A stretch of 41,462 nt of DNA from a virus. Every line of letters starts with the position of its first letter. Position 1 is the stretch's first letter. Below, one piece after another: positions 7,120 to 14,109 of the stretch. The position numbers were made by a program, and so were the translations under genes. The stretch spans positions 1-41,462 of the IMG/VR virus record IMGVR_UViG_3300025646_000101. One strand, given 5' to 3'. The notes under the pieces are model-generated. The model was not told the origin of the DNA. It did not search any database and was given only the letters and a program-made list of their open reading frames with translations.

Positions 7120-7699
7120 TAGTCAAAAAGATTCTACATCTGGATTATTATTTGAAGTTGACAATGGTAAACGTACATTTCTTTGCTACACATTAGAAGA
7201 TGAACAACGTGATGTTAAAGTCTGGGGTGAAACACGTATACCTGCTGGTACTTATAAGCTAGGATTACGTACTGAAGGTGGATTTCATACTAAATACATT
7301 TCTAAGTTTGGTGCTGACTTTCATAAAGGCATGATATGGGTATTAGATGTACCAGGATTTGAATATATTTTATGGCATATAGGCAACACAGATGAAAATA
7401 CTGCTGGTTGTTTATTGCTAGGTGACTCGCAAGAAAGTAATCTTGTTAAAAAAGATGGGTTTGTAGGTTCAAGTACAAGTGCGTATAAACTTGTATATCC
7501 ACGTGTATTAGCAGCTATTCAGTCAGGTTTAAATGTAGAGGTTAAATATATAGATTATGATGGTAAGTTACCATTAGAAGCAAGTAATGCTAGTCCACCA
7601 GATTTAATTAGTTCTAAAGATGTTATGGAAAAATTACAAGAGATAAGTGGTGAAGTCCAATTATTATCTGCTAAACTAGATAGCAGAAAGATAGTATAA
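7094..7699 (+). CDS. DUF5675-family protein, candidate lysis or wall-active enzyme
   Basis: 201 residues. Residues ~1-120 match the DUF5675 pattern: an RIPAGTYKL stretch (48-56), HIGNTDENTAGCLLLG with His95 and Cys106, and aromatic-rich strands between. The fold is thought to resemble L,D-transpeptidase-type domains, where such His and Cys residues are catalytic; activity for this family is not established to my knowledge. Residues ~150-201 form a separate helical tail (MEKLQEISGEVQLLSAKL). It lies two genes before the holin-like gene, which supports a role in the cell wall, but it could also be virion-associated. Confidence 0.65.
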   Translation: MKYEVLRISSQKDSTSGLLFEVDNGKRTFLCYTLEDEQRDVKVWGETRIPAGTYKLGLRTEGGFHTKYISKFGADFHKGMIWVLDVPGFEYILWHIGNTDENTAGCLLLGDSQESNLVKKDGFVGSSTSAYKLVYPRVLAAIQSGLNVEVKYIDYDGKLPLEASNASPPDLISSKDVMEKLQEISGEVQLLSAKLDSRKIV

Positions 7700-9069
7700 T
7701 GTCAGACCCAATACAAGATTATATTGAAGAAATAGAAGGTAAAGGTGGTATGTCTAGTGGCAAAAAAGGTTCTGCTACACAAGGCCCATCTTCTGATTAT
7801 CTACAATATGCAACTACACAAGAAAGTTTATCTCAATCTACATTTGTAGAACGTGATATGTTGAAGTCTATTGATGAACAATTATTAAAAGCAAAAAAAG
7901 CAATTGAAACTTCTAAAGGTAGAGTTGCACCTCCACAACCTCGTAGTGCTGCTGGTGTTAAAAAAGCTGTTGATTATGAACAAAGTTTAATAGATACTTA
8001 TAATTTTTTAGAAGGTGAAAAAGCTGCTGTACAAAAATCATTAGATGCTAAATTAAAAGCATTAGGTACACCAGTAGAAGTAACAGCTCAAGAAGCTTTA
8101 GTTAAAGCTAGAACAACTGAAGGTCCAATGAAAGTTTCTTTTCAAGGTCAAAAAAAACCTCCTTATTTAACAACTGATGTTCCAAAAATAGAAGAAAGTA
8201 TAAGACTTGCTAGTGGCAAATATGGTGTAGTAAAAATTGACCCTAATTTACCTGGTAGTGCTGCAACTATTGGTCCAGAACCAGCACAATCTCCACAATC
8301 AGCTGCTAAAACTGTAAAACCAACAGCAGTTTCAGATATAACTGTATCAATGGAAACTAAAAAAACACCTGGTGGTTTAGAATATAAATCTCCTACTAAA
8401 TACAATGTTCCAGAAATGCGTATTGGTACTGAATTAGGAACAAATTTTAAAACTGGTGAACCAATATCAAAAGAACTCAAAGGTAAAATACCTGCAAGTC
8501 AATATATTTTAGAACGTGGTTTAAAATCTGATGCACAAATTGTAGAAGCATATAAAAAACAAGGTGCTGAATATGCAGCTCAAATAGCTGAAGAACAAAT
8601 ATCTATGAGTAAAAAAGAATTTGATTTTGAAACTGGCGAAGTTAAAAGTACTAGTATTGAAACAGTTATGGGAGTTAAAGGTCCTCGTCCAGAAGAAAAA
8701 CCTGACCTTACTGATGCTCAAAAGAAAGCATTACAAAAAAATTTACCTTATGTAGAACCTACTACAGGAGTTACTAATTATACACCTGGTGTACCATCTC
8801 CAGATGCAAAAATAATACAAGAAACAGGTACACCATTTAAAGTACAACCTCCTACAACAAAAGTTCCTGGTGGTGGAAGTGCAGGATTTGGTGATGTAGG
8901 TAAGCCAAAAGATTTACCTAAATTATCTGTATTTACAGCTGGTCCTTTATTAAAAGGATTATCTAGAACTTTCAAAGGTAAACAATTTGGTGGTATGGTA
9001 TTACCTAAGAAAACAGTAGAAGAAATGCTAGGCATGTTACCTGGCTATGGTAAAAAACCGGAGGCTTAA
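7699..9069 (+). CDS. Large unknown late protein, low-complexity
   Basis: 456 residues starting in a TAATG overlap with the DUF5675 gene. The sequence is Lys/Pro/Thr/Gly-rich and probably largely extended, with a helical section near residues 50-125 (AKKAIETSKGR, EKAAVQKSLDAKLKAL) and Pro-rich linkers (PPQPRS, QPPTTKVPGGGSAG). The end is a compact hydrophobic stretch GPLLKGLSRTFKGKQFGG. No membrane segments, cysteines or catalytic motif are seen. It directly precedes the holin-like gene. An internal virion or scaffold-like role is possible; I do not recognise it. Confidence 0.6.
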   Translation: MSDPIQDYIEEIEGKGGMSSGKKGSATQGPSSDYLQYATTQESLSQSTFVERDMLKSIDEQLLKAKKAIETSKGRVAPPQPRSAAGVKKAVDYEQSLIDTYNFLEGEKAAVQKSLDAKLKALGTPVEVTAQEALVKARTTEGPMKVSFQGQKKPPYLTTDVPKIEESIRLASGKYGVVKIDPNLPGSAATIGPEPAQSPQSAAKTVKPTAVSDITVSMETKKTPGGLEYKSPTKYNVPEMRIGTELGTNFKTGEPISKELKGKIPASQYILERGLKSDAQIVEAYKKQGAEYAAQIAEEQISMSKKEFDFETGEVKSTSIETVMGVKGPRPEEKPDLTDAQKKALQKNLPYVEPTTGVTNYTPGVPSPDAKIIQETGTPFKVQPPTTKVPGGGSAGFGDVGKPKDLPKLSVFTAGPLLKGLSRTFKGKQFGGMVLPKKTVEEMLGMLPGYGKKPEA

Positions 9070-9279
9070 ATGAAAGATGAATACAAAATAGTATTAGAAA
9101 AAACATTATGGACATTTGTTCAAGCATTTTTAGGTGCGTTAACAGTTGCTCCATTAGTAGGCGTAGATATTAATGCAATACAACTTGCTGCAATATCAGG
9201 TGCATCTGCTTCGTTAGTAGTAATAAAAGAGTTTGCTAAGAAACAATTAGCAGTCGTAGATAAGAAAGTGAGTAAATAA
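9070..9279 (+). CDS. Holin-like membrane protein
   Basis: 69 residues. A charged N-terminus (MKDEYKIVLEK) is followed by two hydrophobic segments (about 12-29, TFVQAFLGALTVAPLVG, and 35-52, IQLAAISGASASLVVI) and a Lys-rich C-terminus. This is the layout of small two-TM class II phage holins such as the r1t type, which form lethal inner-membrane holes to trigger lysis. Its start abuts the previous stop and its own stop overlaps the next start. Location in the late arm near a wall-active candidate supports the call. Confidence 0.75.
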   Translation: MKDEYKIVLEKTLWTFVQAFLGALTVAPLVGVDINAIQLAAISGASASLVVIKEFAKKQLAVVDKKVSK

Positions 9280-9509
9280 TGAGTAATGTACCTTTAATTG
9301 TAGGTGGTGGAGATTATCCTAGAAAAAAACTTAAACGTAGACCTGTTGCAAAAATAATGCCTAAACAACCTGAAAAAATGCCTTATTATCCTTCAACAGG
9401 TTCTAATAAATTACCTAATGCTATGTTTAAAGAAAATTTAAAAAATGCTTTAATTAAAGTATGGGAAGATAGAAATCAAGCTAATCAAGGAACAAAATTA
9501 AATCCATAA
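9279..9509 (+). CDS. Small Lys/Pro-rich late protein
   Basis: 76 residues coupled to the holin gene by TAATG. It is rich in Lys, Pro and Asn (GGGDYPRKKLKRRPVAK, KQPEKMPYYPSTGSNKLPN) with a short C-terminal helix around KENLKNALIKVWEDRNQ. No domain recognised. Its stop overlaps the start of the next gene, so the three are probably translated together. Confidence 0.6.
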   Translation: MSNVPLIVGGGDYPRKKLKRRPVAKIMPKQPEKMPYYPSTGSNKLPNAMFKENLKNALIKVWEDRNQANQGTKLNP

Positions 9510-9799
9510 TGAAATATATAGATGACCCTGAAAAAGTAATACAACAAAAAAAATCTTCTATATATTCTGATACAGCTTCTATGGGAAGATTAGAATCTGG
9601 TATGCGTGCTAAACAAAGTATGCATTTATCTAAGATGTTTGAAGCTAAAGCTGATAAATTCTTTGCTAAAGCTGCTGCAGCAACTAAAGAAGGTGCTTAT
9701 AAATACGCAGATACAATGTTTGCTAAAGGTTTACTTGCACAAGAAGAAGCTTTTAGAATGGGTTATAAAGGTATTAAACAAGAAAGAAAATCTAAATAA
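9509..9799 (+). CDS. Ala/Lys-rich helical late protein, end of the late arm
   Basis: 96 residues, start in a TAATG overlap. Predicted almost entirely helical, with Ala/Lys/Met-rich repeats (AKADKFFAKAAAATKEGAYK, YADTMFAKGLLAQEEAF). It is the last + strand gene; the oppositely oriented HNH gene ends 13 bases further on. Such helical proteins are sometimes packaged or internal virion proteins, but nothing proves that here. Confidence 0.6.
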   Translation: MKYIDDPEKVIQQKKSSIYSDTASMGRLESGMRAKQSMHLSKMFEAKADKFFAKAAAATKEGAYKYADTMFAKGLLAQEEAFRMGYKGIKQERKSK

Positions 9800-9800
9800 C

Positions 9801-9821
9801 CTTATTACGTGTTTATTGACG
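9801..9821. repeat. Diverged third copy of a 21-bp repeat
   Basis: About 16 of 21 bases agree with the repeat at 21872-21892. It sits at the junction where the two arms converge and overlaps the end of the HNH gene. The likeness may be chance. Confidence 0.25.
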
Positions 9822-10085
9822 CTCTCTTTTTAAAAAACCCATAAGTAAATCTCTATAAGCTCTTTTACTTCCATTAGGTCTACGACCATCATATATGTCG
9901 TGATGGTATTTACATAAGATAGCTACATTATTAATATCAAATTTACTTTGTTTATCTCTACCACCCATACCTATACCTAATATGTGTGCTAGTTCTAACC
10001 AATTTTTATCGCCACAATATGCCCACTCACAGGCATAATTAGCCCTTTTAAGAGCTTGTTCACGTAGTTCTGATAGATTGTTCAT
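9813..10085 (-). CDS. HNH endonuclease
   Basis: 90 residues. Zinc-binding pairs are Cys19/Cys24 and Cys58 with His61 or His62. The metal-centre motif reads LELAHILGIGMGG (His34), DINNVAILC and YHHDIYDG, a standard HNH arrangement. HNH nucleases nick or cut DNA; in HK97-type phages one next to the terminase helps packaging, but this one lies at the far end of the early arm, 13 kb from terL, so a role in recombination, host DNA damage or homing is equally possible. Its start overlaps the stop of the gene at 10085-10198. Confidence 0.85.
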   Translation of the reverse strand: MNNLSELREQALKRANYACEWAYCGDKNWLELAHILGIGMGGRDKQSKFDINNVAILCKYHHDIYDGRRPNGSKRAYRDLLMGFLKRERQ

Positions 10086-10198
10086 TAGTATTTTTTAACA
10101 GGTAATTTGTAAGTTTTATTTTGTATTTTTATTTTTTCATATTTAGTTGATTTACGAAACTTATATTTTAATTTAAGTATTTTGTATAATTTTTTCAT
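10085..10198 (-). CDS. Basic mini-protein
   Basis: 37 residues, very Lys/Tyr-rich (MKKLYKILKLKYKFRKS). Its ATG overlaps the stop of the SET gene (TAATG) and uses the GAGGAGGAA encoded in that gene's EEE tail as ribosome-binding site; its own stop overlaps the HNH start. The double coupling supports a real gene. Function unknown. Confidence 0.55.
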   Translation of the reverse strand: MKKLYKILKLKYKFRKSTKYEKIKIQNKTYKLPVKKY

Positions 10199-10500
10199 TA
10201 TTCCTCCTCTGGATTATACATAGTATATTTAAGTGTCAGTTCTGTATATGCTGGTATGTCTTCTGTTGTCCATAAGTAATTAAAACCATTAAGTTTACTT
10301 AATTTACAATTAGGTGTATTGCTATGATTGATAAAACCACCTAATGGTGTACGTATTATCTGTAATGTGCAGTCACAAAAGACATGAGTAAGTCCTATAT
10401 TTGTACCTTTAGAAATATCTTTAACAGTAAACAGACCTAATCCGTCTATAGAACTAGGTCTGATTGTTAAATATGCAGGTAATGGCCTGTATTTAGCCAT
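10198..10500 (-). CDS. SET-domain protein (putative lysine methyltransferase)
   Basis: 100 residues, a minimal SET domain. The N-terminal SAM-binding turn reads SSIDGLGLFTVKDISKG (16-32), the core has GGFINHSNTPNC (NHS at 58-60) and the C-terminal end reads DIPAYTELTLKY with the conserved Tyr92. In SET enzymes these build the S-adenosylmethionine and lysine pocket; targets are usually proteins. Residues that would form pre- and post-SET cysteine clusters are absent, as is usual in viral versions. The end NPEEE encodes the ribosome-binding site of the next gene. The target could be a host or phage protein; unknown. Confidence 0.8.
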   Translation of the reverse strand: MAKYRPLPAYLTIRPSSIDGLGLFTVKDISKGTNIGLTHVFCDCTLQIIRTPLGGFINHSNTPNCKLSKLNGFNYLWTTEDIPAYTELTLKYTMYNPEEE

Positions 10501-11041
10501 ACACTGTAAAGTATCGCCCTGATGGGAAGTCCCAAGCTTCTAATATGTCACGCCATCTAACTTTGTTTTGACCTAATCCCCATTTACCTTCGTAAATAGC
10601 GTTAGATACGTACATAAATAGTTGCGTACTACATCTACCTTCAACTCTACCTACTCCTTGTGGTAGGTCTATAAGCCGTTGTATGTATCGTAATGTATTA
10701 TGTGTTACTGCTCCTGTATCAGTAGCTCGTGCTTGCATCAAATCATTAGGTGCAACTTCATTTATACCTACTGTTACTCTTTTAGGTGCTAGTTCTACAA
10801 TACTATTTAAGTCATGTGTAGTTGATAGCTCTAAATTTAAAGTATCTCTGTCAATTTTATATGATACCCATACTTCAGTACCATTTGCATTTAAACCTAA
10901 GAACCTACGGCCACCAAAGACTTCAACATCTTTAGCTAACTTAACTAGTTCTTTAGTTTGTTCTCTAAATTTTATACGACTAATATCATTATGGTCGTAT
11001 TCAACATTATTTTTTGTACTATAATCTGTAAAATTATTCAC
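10493..11041 (-). CDS. Unknown early protein (GTG start)
   Basis: 182 residues from GTG at 11041, with AAGGA upstream inside the preceding mini-gene. The first part is charged and helical (RIKFREQTKELVKLAKDVEV), followed by beta-rich segments (RRFLGLNANGTEVWVSYKI, LNLELSTTHDL) and a C-terminal aromatic stretch (WRDILEAWDFPSGRYFTVYG). There are no catalytic motifs I can name. It overlaps the SET gene by 8 bases, suggesting joint translation. Confidence 0.6.
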   Translation of the reverse strand: MNNFTDYSTKNNVEYDHNDISRIKFREQTKELVKLAKDVEVFGGRRFLGLNANGTEVWVSYKIDRDTLNLELSTTHDLNSIVELAPKRVTVGINEVAPNDLMQARATDTGAVTHNTLRYIQRLIDLPQGVGRVEGRCSTQLFMYVSNAIYEGKWGLGQNKVRWRDILEAWDFPSGRYFTVYG

Positions 11042-11114
11042 AGCTATGTCCTTCCTCTATTTCTATTAAACAATCTTGACAAAAATATTCCATTCCTGGA
11101 ACTGGATGTGACAT
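11034..11114 (-). CDS. 26-residue CxxC mini-protein
   Basis: The ATG at 11114 lies in a TAATG overlap with the preceding gene. The product holds EYFCQDCLIEIEEGHSC, a CxxC plus His and Cys that could bind one zinc ion. Its end carries the ribosome-binding site of the GTG-start gene at 11041. It resembles the CEDC part of the protein at 11295, perhaps a reduced relative. Confidence 0.45.
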   Translation of the reverse strand: MSHPVPGMEYFCQDCLIEIEEGHSCE

Positions 11115-11311
11115 TATTCCTCCTCTAATTGTGATAAGTGCCAATTATAATCTTTAACAAATTTGTCCATAAGAAATCTTAATTTAATCATGTTAGGTGC
11201 TACATTAAAGGTATCACTACCACATGCTTGAACAAATTGGTTACCCCAAACTTTCATGAATTTAGGATTAGTAAATATATTTATTTTATCTATATCAATT
11301 TTCTCTTTCAT
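11114..11311 (-). CDS. Small unknown early protein
   Basis: 65 residues if begun at the ATG at 11311, chosen because AAGGACTTTG precedes it; an upstream in-frame ATG at 11368 lacks such a site. The sequence is mixed helical (VWGNQFVQACGSDTFN, MIKLRFLMDKFVKDYNWHL) and ends LEEE, which is the ribosome-binding site of the next gene. No family recognised. Confidence 0.55.
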   Translation of the reverse strand: MKEKIDIDKINIFTNPKFMKVWGNQFVQACGSDTFNVAPNMIKLRFLMDKFVKDYNWHLSQLEEE

Positions 11312-11477
11312 CAAAGTCCTTAAAGTAATTATCGTGACATTTCTCACATTTTTTATTCCAAGGTACATCTGTTACAAATGCACTTGAACAGTCTTCGCAA
11401 AGATAATTAAACAATTCCTCTAATGGTTTATTGAGTTGTTGTTTGTTCTTTAGATAACTGTATATATAATCGTTCAT
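11295..11477 (-). CDS. Small zinc-ribbon protein
   Basis: 60 residues from the ATG at 11477, preceded by AAAGGAAC; a longer in-frame start at 11555 would lie well inside the lysozyme-like gene. Two CxxC pairs (LCEDCSSAF and KCEKCHDN) form a classic four-cysteine zinc ribbon. The N-terminus overlaps the end of the lysozyme-like gene in another frame. Possibly a DNA- or protein-binding adaptor; unknown. Confidence 0.55.
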   Translation of the reverse strand: MNDYIYSYLKNKQQLNKPLEELFNYLCEDCSSAFVTDVPWNKKCEKCHDNYFKDFDEREN

Positions 11478-11883
11478 TGTTAGTTCCTTTCCAACATTGC
11501 TTACTGCTATTCCAATGATGCCAACCATCATTATATACCAACCACGCAGCGACAAAAGTAGCGGTGCGTGTGTTGGTCCTAGAATTAATTATACCAAGCT
11601 TAGGTTTTAACCAATACCAGGTGTCATCATTAAATTGCCAAAGACCAACATCTTTTGTGCCATTTGTATTTGTATTTATTGCGGTGGATATTCCTGTACT
11701 TTCACAATAAATAACACCTAAAGCACGTAAGATGTCTGGTTCTTCGAAATACTCAGCAACTAAAGGTGCATGATGTTCTACAACTTCTATGTTTTGTTTT
11801 ACATCATAACATTCAATTACTTCATTTAAGTTATCGGCTGTAAGTAACATAGGAAACAAACAGCCGACAATTACTTCTATCAT
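11428..11883 (-). CDS. Lysozyme-like/transglycosylase-fold protein, candidate endolysin
   Basis: 151 residues. Residues 1-16 are hydrophobic (MIEVIVGCLFPMLL) and could act as a signal or anchor. The lysozyme-fold core follows: ALGVIYCESTG with candidate catalytic Glu61, then NTNGTKDVGLWQFNDDTW (GLWQF at 80-84), and a C-terminal helix (ATFVAAWLVYNDGWHHW) ending KQCW. The E...GLxQ spacing matches SLT/lysozyme-like transglycosylases that cut peptidoglycan glycan strands; the W/HW/CW end recalls actinobacterial and actinophage versions. It sits in the leftward early arm, far from the holin, which is unusual for an endolysin. Confidence 0.7.
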   Translation of the reverse strand: MIEVIVGCLFPMLLTADNLNEVIECYDVKQNIEVVEHHAPLVAEYFEEPDILRALGVIYCESTGISTAINTNTNGTKDVGLWQFNDDTWYWLKPKLGIINSRTNTRTATFVAAWLVYNDGWHHWNSSKQCWKGTNNERLYIQLSKEQTTTQ

Positions 11884-12155
11884 TAGCTAATAGTAGCAGC
11901 TTTCTTTGAAGGAACTTTAGTACAATAGTAATGTACTAATCCTCTTTTTTTACTAGGTAAGGTAGTAATTTCATAACCTTCTGCTCTAAGATTATGTATT
12001 ATTCCACCAAACCTATGGCTATATAGCTCTGTAACAAATTCCCAATTACTAATTGGTTCATCATCCATAAACTCCTCAAATGCCCATGCAATAAGTTGAG
12101 ATTTTGATTTGATAAATGCAGGTACTTTAATACCTCTAAAGTATTCAGGTATCAT
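11883..12155 (-). CDS. Winged-helix-like phage protein
   Basis: 90 residues from the ATG at 12155 (in TAATG with the preceding stop, GGGG upstream); an ATG four codons earlier is possible. The segment SNWEFVTELYSHRFGGIIHNLRAEGYEITTLP fits the helix-turn-helix plus wing pattern of small phage HTH proteins (HxFxxxIxxLRxxGYxI), and GLVHYYC completes a beta hairpin. It probably binds DNA and may regulate or assist replication; this rests on pattern only. Confidence 0.55.
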   Translation of the reverse strand: MIPEYFRGIKVPAFIKSKSQLIAWAFEEFMDDEPISNWEFVTELYSHRFGGIIHNLRAEGYEITTLPSKKRGLVHYYCTKVPSKKAATIS

Positions 12156-12700
12156 TAAATACCCCATTCTGTAGGTAAATCACTGTTCTTTAACCACCAT
12201 GACTTACGCCATTTACCTGAATGTCCACCGCATATAGCTGGGTCATTTGTTGAACAAACAAAATCAGGTGATGCTTCACTTCTTTTGCTGTTACGATTAT
12301 CGTATACCATTTGTCCACAATAAGGACATTTAAGGTCATCACGATATTTTTTCTGTTCTTCCATTTTGTTTACTACTTTCTTTACTATTCCAGATAATTC
12401 TGGATTTGGAGTAATATCTTCTACTACACCAGCTTCAACAAGTGTTTTAACCTTATCATTTAATGACATTTGGTCTAAAGCACTAGGTATTTTAGCTTCA
12501 TCTGTACCAGATAATTTTTCAAGCATTTGTAAATAACTATCTAATTGTTCATTACTCCAAAACGTTTTATTATCAGGAAACTTTTTTAAACGTGCGTAGT
12601 CATTAGCTTGGCCAATGACTTTTTTACGCACATCTACATCTTTAATATGTTCAGTTATACCAGCAACAGTTGTTGCTATGAACTGTATATCTTGTTTCAT
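12155..12700 (-). CDS. Zinc-ribbon protein next to recombination genes
   Basis: 181 residues. The N-terminal ~115 residues are helical and charged (VRKKVIGQANDYARLKKFPD, QLDSYLQMLEKLSG). The C-terminal part has CPYCGQMV and two further cysteines (FVCSTNDPAICGG) in a WWLK-rich setting, a four-Cys zinc ribbon. It overlaps the next upstream gene (ATGA) and lies in the same operon as the Rad52-like gene, so a role in ssDNA handling or replication is plausible but unproven. Confidence 0.6.
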   Translation of the reverse strand: MKQDIQFIATTVAGITEHIKDVDVRKKVIGQANDYARLKKFPDNKTFWSNEQLDSYLQMLEKLSGTDEAKIPSALDQMSLNDKVKTLVEAGVVEDITPNPELSGIVKKVVNKMEEQKKYRDDLKCPYCGQMVYDNRNSKRSEASPDFVCSTNDPAICGGHSGKWRKSWWLKNSDLPTEWGI

Positions 12701-12987
12701 TTCAATAAACTAGTATTGAATCTACCTAAAAAGATTTGACTTGTTCCAGAAACAATTCTGGCAAATTCGAATCCTTTATTGTTGTATTTTTTATTGTAAT
12801 TTCTAACACGTGTATGAAATTTTGTATCAGTTCTATTACCTAATGTATCTAATACAACCCATTTATTTGGTTGTGCAGTTAATTTATTAGCATAATCATC
12901 AGTAATAAATACTGCTTTTTTCCAATTACCAGCATTATTTGCTGATTCTGGAAGTGCATCTAATACTTGACCAATTTTATATTCCAT
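12697..12987 (-). CDS. Paralogue pair member B, unknown early protein
   Basis: 96 residues from the ATG at 12987, chosen because AAAGAGAG precedes it and because it aligns with the start of the neighbour (MEYKIGQVLDALPES against MEYTIGQTFDTLPES). Shared landmarks are PNKWVVLDT, a basic middle (RVRNYNKKYNNKG) and the strand TSQIFLGRF. It is a tandem duplicate of the gene at 12977. The fold may be a small beta-rich domain; no function recognised. Confidence 0.65.
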   Translation of the reverse strand: MEYKIGQVLDALPESANNAGNWKKAVFITDDYANKLTAQPNKWVVLDTLGNRTDTKFHTRVRNYNKKYNNKGFEFARIVSGTSQIFLGRFNTSLLK

Positions 12988-13288
12988 TGATAACTCTCTT
13001 TCCAAACATAATAAACTGAGTTTCAGTTCTTATATTTTTAAATTCATAGTTAGGACCATGTTTATCAGTCCAACTTTTAACTCTATGGTAGTATTTACCA
13101 ACTTTATTAATATATTCAACGCTTTTTCTATCAATACCAGCTATATTTTCAATGTCCATAGCTACCCATTTATTAGGTGAAGCATCTAATTTATCTTTGT
13201 ATTGTTCTTCAAACAACAAAGCACTTGCTTTTTTAGGTGCAGCTGATTCTGGTAACGTATCAAACGTTTGACCAATTGTGTATTCCAT
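12977..13288 (-). CDS. Paralogue pair member A, unknown early protein
   Basis: 103 residues, ATG at 13288 just after the Rad52-like gene. It shares with the next gene the N-terminal MEY.IGQ..D.LPES signature, PNKWVAMD and the C-terminal TQFIMFGKR strand. The two genes overlap by 11 bases. Position between the annealing protein and the zinc-ribbon protein suggests a shared function with them, but no motif shows which. Confidence 0.65.
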   Translation of the reverse strand: MEYTIGQTFDTLPESAAPKKASALLFEEQYKDKLDASPNKWVAMDIENIAGIDRKSVEYINKVGKYYHRVKSWTDKHGPNYEFKNIRTETQFIMFGKRVINGI

Positions 13289-13290
13289 AG

Positions 13291-13851
13291 TTATTTATCT
13301 CCTTCTGAAGCATTTAGAATTTCATCCATAATTGCTTCCATATTTGCCAATGTTTCAGGACTTGGTTTATTTTCTTTTTTACGCATGTCTACTTTAGTTA
13401 CTATAACTGATGCATCTTTTGCAGCCATTTCTGGTGTATATTCATTAGATACATAAGATGTAGCTTCTTCTTCTGATTGAGTAGAACCAGACCAAAGTTC
13501 CACGCCTAAACCGAATCTCATACATGCACGTTTGAATGCATCAGATTCAGCATCTTTAAGGTTTGTACCGTCATTAAACTTTGAATTTGTTAATTTAAAT
13601 GTATCAACATCTCCAAAGCCATCATAACTTCCCATACCTTCAATAGTTATAGTGCCTTTAGCACCTACTATTCTTTTCTCACCGCCATGCATACCATAGA
13701 TTGGTTCACATGACCATGAATATTTGACACCACTATCACGTAATCTTTCTACATAATTAGCGTGTGGTACATAATCTCCAAACTTACCAGATGGTGCTTT
13801 ACGCACAAGTTCTGATGGGAATGGGGATAACAAGTCAACGTTATTAGTCAT
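13291..13851 (-). CDS. Rad52-family single-strand annealing protein
   Basis: 186 residues. Strand-rich N-terminal half with YVPHANYVERLRD and KYSWSCEP, then GTITIEGMGSYDGFGDVD and the signature DAESDAFKRACMRFGLGVELW region at 100-120, which matches the Rad52/Rad22 and phage Rad52-like annealing fold. These proteins form rings that anneal complementary ssDNA and drive phage recombination. The C-terminal ~60 residues are acidic and probably disordered, as often seen for the part that contacts SSB or partners. Preceded by AAGGAAGGAAG and by a perfect hairpin at 13873. No partner exonuclease is recognisable nearby. Confidence 0.75.
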   Translation of the reverse strand: MTNNVDLLSPFPSELVRKAPSGKFGDYVPHANYVERLRDSGVKYSWSCEPIYGMHGGEKRIVGAKGTITIEGMGSYDGFGDVDTFKLTNSKFNDGTNLKDAESDAFKRACMRFGLGVELWSGSTQSEEEATSYVSNEYTPEMAAKDASVIVTKVDMRKKENKPSPETLANMEAIMDEILNASEGDK

Positions 13852-13872
13852 AACTTCCTTCCTTTTTATAAA

Positions 13873-13903
13873 ATACGTTTCTTACGTAGGTAAAGAAACG
13901 TAT
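13873..13903 (-). promoter_or_regulatory. Leader hairpin before the Rad52-like gene
   Basis: Perfect ten-pair stem (ATACGTTTCT with AGAAACGTAT) around a loop that reads TTACCTACGTA on the transcript. Only TTTT follows, then the ribosome-binding site, so a leader element is more likely than a plain terminator. Confidence 0.65.
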
Positions 13904-13909
13904 GATATA

Positions 13910-14095
13910 TTATTCTTCTTCTTTATCTAGATTTAATGTCTTCCTTAGGTCTGTAACTCCACGACTAAGTGGTTGTAATTTGATGTTTCCCTCATCATCT
14001 GCAAGAATAAAATATGGTCTATCACCTAAACCACTGTATTCTATTCCAGTTACTTTCCAATTAGGTTTGACATTTATGTCATCCATAATATACAT
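13910..14095 (-). CDS. Small acidic early protein
   Basis: 61 residues, ATG at 14095 with AUAGGU upstream; a start three codons later is also possible. Acidic with a central beta-rich part (WKVTGIEYSGLGDRPYFIL, GNIKLQPLSRG) and an end reading DKEEE. The EEE tail looks like an encoded ribosome-binding site but no start follows it, only the hairpin at 13873, which may mark a lost downstream gene. No family recognised. Confidence 0.55.
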   Translation of the reverse strand: MYIMDDINVKPNWKVTGIEYSGLGDRPYFILADDEGNIKLQPLSRGVTDLRKTLNLDKEEE

Positions 14096-14109
14096 TATAC
14101 CTATATTTA

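Noticed and set aside
8163-9035. Several - strand frames inside the 7699 gene
   Set aside because: Mirror frames of a Pro/Thr/Lys-rich coding sequence; no start signals and opposite to local transcription.
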